Shown piece by piece: positions 58,352 to 64,000 of a stretch of 64,000 nucleotides of DNA. A program made the position numbers and the translations under genes. The notes under the pieces were generated by a model. That model did not search any database and was not told the DNA's origin. It was given only the letters and a program-made list of their open reading frames with translations. The DNA comes from Pelecanus crispus (Eukaryota > Chordata > Aves > Pelecaniformes > Pelecanidae): assembly GCF_030463565.1 (NCBI RefSeq), contig NC_134643.1, positions 45,484,221-45,548,220 of the forward strand, read 5' to 3'. The first letter of the stretch is position 1; every line of letters starts with the position of its first letter.

Positions 58352-61300
58352 CTAATTCAGACAGGGAGGGGGAGAGAGGACACAAAGTATTTTACTTCAA
58401 ATACTTCAATTCAATTATGTAACAAATCTTATACCATGTTTATGTGATACAATAAAATAACAGCTAAACAATATGAATAATGTTCATCGTTAGATATTAA
58501 TATCTTTTTGAAGATGAACCCCAGGAGGTTATGGAAACATCCGTTATTGCATGACACTTCGCATGCATAATGCAGCTTTTTTCAAAAAAAGGGGAGAAAA
58601 AAAAAAGAAGAAAACTACTAAAACTGGCTCTTCAATTGTAAGGATGTCTACTACCACAGTAATAATCAGTGAAGTGACCTGTTAAAAAATGAGAAAAATT
58701 GTATTTTAACCTTCTAAGCACCAAAATATAAGTCTGGTTTGATGTGTCTGTCGAAAGTAGAAAACAGCTACAATTATTATACAAGGAAATATCTATGGGA
58801 GGAGGAACAGCCTAGCTTCTCAGCATTGATGAATACTTACAAGAAAGATAGAGCTGTATTTTTAGTACTTTCTAAAGAATATCTCATTAAAACCAGTTTG
58901 TCTTCTATCACTGTGAAACAGAAACCTTATACTCAAATAGCCAAGCCTTTGGAAATCTCCCTTCATATCTCAGGTAAAAAACCCAAAAACACTGAAACCT
59001 TTTTTATAGTATGTCTCACAAAAAATTATCATACACTGATGAAAAGGGAGGAACACAGCATAACATTTACAAATATACACATCAGGTTAAACAGACTGAA
59101 AAAAACCCAGACCCTGAATCGGCAAAGCAAAGCATGTATTTGCAAGTATTTTTTAATTACTAACACATGGTGTGATCTAAAGAACATAGCAGGAAAAGGG
59201 TCTTGAGGAGAACTATGCATGAACACTGCTCTATCTATGCTGACTGAACAGTGACAACTTTGTGAGGAAAAGGGACTTAGGAACTGTGGTCATCCAGAGC
59301 ACAAATTGCATCTGGGTTGACCTCTAACAGAAAATCAGTGGGCCAACCTTCAGCAAAATTATTTTATGTGTATGATTTGTCTAATCTTAGGCACTGGTAT
59401 GCAGGGACTCAGAAAACATATTCTGTTCTTCTGAATTTCTAATTTGTCATGGAGCAAAGCATTAACCTAGCCCATAATAAAAACAAGTGAATTCTAGAAA
59501 GAGGTACTGATTTACTCGATGAAACTGCAAACTTCAACAATACTCCTTATAGCCTACAAAATAGAAGTTAAGATTATTTTTAAAACATTTAAGAGACAGA
59601 TGCTCCTTGACTCAGATCTAATTCTGCCTTCTTTTATTTCCTGCTGAAGCTTCATTTGTCCCCAAACTGTTTTTCTCCAGTAAACATGTTTCCATCACAT
59701 AATTCTCCTAAGCATTCAACTAATCAAAGCACAACAATATAAAGCAGACTGTAAACAAGACTATGCAAAGCTAGAACACCTCTTCACAAAACTACTCTAC
59801 ATAATTAATTAATTTTAGTTAATTTTCAAAGTCTTTATAATGAACAGCAATTTCAGGCTCTAATGTCTTCAAAGAAACTGTGAGCTATTAATCCTTTACA
59901 GGGTGAACGAATCCCCAGAATACGGCAACCAAATGAAATCCAACTTGACTGTTGCCCATTTAGACATGCAGCAGAAACAGAGCTAAGGGATGAAGTGGCT
60001 TTCATTAAAGAAATTACTAATATCACAAAATGGAAAGACATAGATAATATAGAGATGATCATATGTGGTGCAATACATCATTCTATTGCATAAAACACGA
60101 TAAAAAAGACTCTAATAAAACAGATTCATCAAGCTCTTATCAATCCACTGGCAACTATAAAGCCAGAGCAACAAACTGGCAAACTGAAAGCAATTATACT
60201 GGCACTGCTGAAATACCCTTAAGGCAGTGGATAGCAGACTGATGTATCTATTATGTTATGCATGAATTAGTATTTCACAGATGCTGCAACTCCCCAATTA
60301 TACAGCAAAAAAACCCTTGAAAATGACATGCCTAAATAAAAAATTCCTGAAACGCAGAAAGAAGGCATGTAATTATTACATGCTTTTGGAAACGTATTAT
60401 TTGTTTGGTTTGCGGTACGTGTGACAGTGGTACAACAGAGTTCACTTCTGGTTTATTATTCTTCAGTCAATTCACACCATAACAGATATTCCATGTCTAC
60501 AAATATGTTAAAAAATAAAATAAATTAATTTAATTTAAAAAAAAAAAGATAGATCAGTTGGAAAGCTGAAGAGATAAAACTTTACTAAGTATCATAAACT
60601 AACTAAAGCAGGTTATACATTAAATGTTTTAAGCAGTTGACTGAATTTCCTGACTCTTCCACTTAATCGACTAAAGCAATCATTTCCGTCTTGGCAATAA
60701 ATACATGGAAGTTTCTAAAACTGTCTGTCTCAAGACAACCCATCTGAACAGAGATTGAATTTTACACATCTAATAATCGTTATAACTCTGACAGATATGA
60801 AGAATGAAAACCAGGAACTTTGAATCAATAAAATTCATAATCATGTATTCTCATTCCTCCAGAAGGCTCCTACATATTGATGTATGAACTACTGCAAATT
60901 GTAACTTCCTTGGGCCTTCACATCTGCTTGCCTTTCAGGATGACACAGCAGTGCAGATCAGCAGATCCTGGGAAAATAATTCTCTAGAGTACAGTCATTT
61001 ACATGTCACTGTTGCTTGCAAAACACTACTACGCAAATAAATAGCTTATATATCATCTGTTAGTCACATTTATGTCCATCCTCTTTTTATATGCCCGAGG
61101 TCTAACTGTGAGTCCGTATCAGCACGAGTAACCTTCTCCACCTGAACAATTCGACGTAAATTCCTATCAGTGTAAAACTGTTTGTGTGTGTGGCTGGTCA
61201 TTTTGAGGCACTCGTATAAAGGAAGAACAGAGAAAAAGTTCTTCCCAAACCCTGATCTCGAACTTCTAATGGTTAATGTCTAAGCATATTTTCCAGGTAT

Positions 61301-64000
61301 GCCTAAAGACCCAAAGAATTATGTCAAAATAGCAATGCTTTTGCAGATAAAGTAACTAATACTGAATATAGACTTCTATCAACATCACAAACAATTGCGT
61401 TTCTGAAGCCCAAACAAGATATAATGACTGCAGAGGACTCATGGCTGCATCAATACATTATTTTACAAGCCAGTAAATTTCTGATCGTATTTCAGCAGAA
61501 GAAAGTAGGAGAATCATGCCAATCTAAAGAAAACATCCCACATTAATAACTGGCATGAAAATGGGAGTTGAACTTTGTGTCACAGAAAAAAAGCTGCTCT
61601 CTGAGATAAGCTAAATACAATACCCATTATTAACTACAGAAAACGGAATGTAAACAGCCTTTATTATACCTTTATTATACCTTGTATCGACCTTTCTCCT
61701 TGCTTTTGTTTTCCAGATTCTATTAAGGTATCGAGGGAAAAGAAAATGCTCATCATACGTTTCAAACACTTCTTCATGCGGCCCATAGATGGCAATGCGC
61801 TGCCTCCCAGCTCAACCTCAGCTGGAGTATTCACTCACAACACCAGTACACTTGAACTTCTGGCAGTCTAACAATTCTTAAATCATTAAAAATTTATTGC
61901 TAAATGCGTTCATTTTTTTCTGATCAACAAGTGTTATTCAACAGTTCCAAACAGGTTTGAAAACAGTGGGCCATTCAGTGAGCATTTAATGAAATTCAGC
62001 ATAAATTTAAATGCTGAATCATTGTTTCGGGACTCCTCGGCCATATAAAGGCATGTTTCATAGATACTGCATGGAAGATCAACCCACTTTTTACTTCATG
62101 TAGTGAATGTTTATATACAAATGTAACAGTTCACATTTTATCCACATAAACAAAGCTGAGTTAAGCAATGCATCCGAGAGAGTCTTGTTACATTTACCTA
62201 TAATTAAGAATGAAGAACATTTGCTTCTCCTTGGAAAAGAAGTGATCTCTCTAACACATACTGAGTAGCTACCATGCGGTATCATGAACTCCTGATTCAC
62301 CTCACATCACCTCTCCCCACTAACTCACATCCCGAGAATGTTTCCTATAATTCAAAATAACTGCTTAAGCAGTTAAAAATAATTTTAAGAGGACATCTGA
62401 CGATAACAGCTAAAACCCAGCTTCAAACCATAACACTTAACCCTACTAGAGACTTGAGGAGAGGCAACATTTAAAACTGGCCAGGGCTAGCTGGGACTAA
62501 AGCAATAACCAAGCAACATCCCTCTCAACTCTGCTAGCTTTCACCACTGCAGATGAAAACTTTACACTACTGGCAAAAGAGAATTTCCACAACTACAAAA
62601 AGTTGAAACATTGCAGAGTAGAAACATAAGGGATCATATCAAGAAGCCGTGAACGCTTATATTTTAAATGAAGACACAGAATTCTGTGGATTGCAGCGGC
62701 ATCTATACACATGGGGTTGGCCCCATGATAAACGTATCAGCCATATGGAGAAACAGCAAAACAGGTCCTAGAAGAAGTTTTTTGTGTAACATGCAAAATA
62801 GTTAAAACATGTGGCATGCAAAGAGAAGAGCTGTTCAGCACTACTGTGGAATAATTTCCACAAAACACCTAGCTTTGCTATTTGTGCAGTGTTCATAACT
62901 GTGTCGAAAAATCTTTATACCTTACTAGACCGTGTATGTAATTTACCTTCTCACAAAGTACAAAACTAAACTAGGTTTTAAGCTTAAAAAAATAATATAA
63001 GCCAATAATTTCCCTTTGAAGAAAAATGAAAAAAGAAGTTCCCCTTTGCAGAAGAATGCTTTCCTTACTATCAAAGTGCTATGGCTTCACTTACAGGGTA
63101 GCTGGTCCATTAGTTCCGAACTACTGCATAGTTCATTAAATCAGCAGGGTCCCGCTATATGCGCAGAACACAAGGTGGCCTTGTCTGGGGATCTGTGGCC
63201 CACAGCCTGAACCAAGGGTCACAATTTAGAAGTGTCACACACGGAGATCAGAATAACTCAAGAAAGATAGATATTGGGTAATACTACTAATAATAATGCA
63301 AAAGCTCTCTTCTTTCATGTCCAACACACCTTACAACAGAACTTACAAAAGAAGATTGATTTGGATCACTGTCTGTCTCCTCTCTAGACAGGTCAGATTC
63401 TGGAGTCTGAATGCTAAAGCAGGATGAGCAAACGCTGCAGGTCCCTCCTTGTACTAAGCCTGTAATGTCACATAGAACTGAATTGTGTTCTATTCTATAA
63501 TTTATTTCTGCGAATTTAGTGTCTCCAGAGGCTCTTATTTTTTGTTCTGTAGTTAGACAAGTCCTTAAAATATAATTTAATACCTGTGAAAATTTGCCAT
63601 AAATAGGAATTGATGATCTGCAGAAGGCTGAATAGTTGCACACCTGGAAGGCTCTGTTTGAACTTTTCCTATAGAGACTGAAGGTCTGCAAAAGCAGTAA
63701 AAAGGATGAGCTAACATGGTGATTCTCCTCAGACTTCTACCAGAAACAAACATCAAATGTCATCACTTACATGTATCTGAAATCACAATGAACCTGACTG
63801 ATCTTTCCAGGCAATCTCTTGCCACCAAATGACTCTGCTGACGCCAATATGCAGGAAGCCGTACTCACAGCATTAACTAAGCAACACAAAAACTACACTA
63901 TAATGAGCATTGGAATAAACATGCATGAAAAGGTTGCAAGGCAAGAATGTTACAAAAAACATCTACTTAATTTTCATGCTGCATATTTTACCTACGCAGA
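58352..64000 (-). other. PPP1R12A: PPP1R12A intron continuing past the right edge
   Basis: I searched by eye for the preceding ankyrin exons (GWIPLHAAASCGYLD-type sequence) and did not find them. No transposon is recognised. Two intervals with splice-like boundaries and open frames, 61681-61786 and 63347-63685, are discussed under findings and are not called as exons. Confidence 0.55.

Noticed and set aside
59880..60212. Plus-strand open stretch (GERIPRIRQPNEIQLD...) with one internal stop
   Set aside because: About 70 plus 40 codons separated by TAA, no known family, and a length expected by chance in 64 kb of AT-rich DNA.
61681..61830. Second minus-strand frame (IAIYGPHEEVFETYDEHF...) over the candidate first exon
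   Set aside because: It looks protein-like, but its phase at the donor does not fit PPP1R12A, no family is recognised, and all frames here are open.

Overview
The window is vertebrate, almost certainly bird, nuclear DNA. It is AT-rich with small exons in long introns. It carries several CR1 LINE fragments, whose 3' ends show the avian repeat ATTCTATGATTCTAT. It also holds a solo endogenous-retroviral LTR of a type I associate with non-galliform birds. The species is not determined.

Layout. Positions 1-8.1 kb are intergenic: a 3' CR1 copy (about 1.95-2.8 kb, minus strand), a GC-rich minisatellite (3.25-3.54 kb), two short plus-strand CR1 tails (6.08-6.36 kb), and otherwise nothing I recognise. 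From about 8.1 kb to the right edge the minus strand is one gene, PPP1R12A (MYPT1, the myosin-targeting regulatory subunit of myosin phosphatase). I placed 22 coding exons by reading splice sites and phase by hand. They run from the exon starting at human residue about 163 (58,351) to the stop codon (10,162), and phases match at every junction. They encode the C-terminal part of the ankyrin domain, the acidic region, the alternatively spliced central insert (exactly 123 nt), both ROCK-type inhibitory threonine sites, the C-terminal coiled coil and the leucine zipper. The joined frame is 872 complete codons plus one split codon, giving about 1035 residues if the missing N-terminus is as long as in human. 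Exons 1-3 (start codon, PP1c-docking motif, first ankyrin repeats) lie beyond the right edge.

Two further MYPT1 exons look real. A 117-nt in-frame cassette (45,919-46,035) repeats the WRxGLRKTG motif of the next exon but has Ile where that exon has the phosphorylatable Ser. An alternative terminal exon (15,473-15,607) encodes a second leucine-zipper ending parallel to the usual one. The known 31-nt exon that switches the C-terminus to the zipper-less form could not be placed uniquely; candidates are given.

Other introns hold a 593-bp solo LTR (12,865-13,457) with a near-perfect 5-bp target duplication, a sliver of CR1 (19,437-19,545), an old CR1 tail (49,344-49,505) and simple repeats. I saw no tRNA, rRNA, CRISPR or prokaryotic feature. 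No clearly new biological system was found; the most promising observations are the unassigned MYPT1 exons and a 160-codon open extension of a 17-nt microexon.
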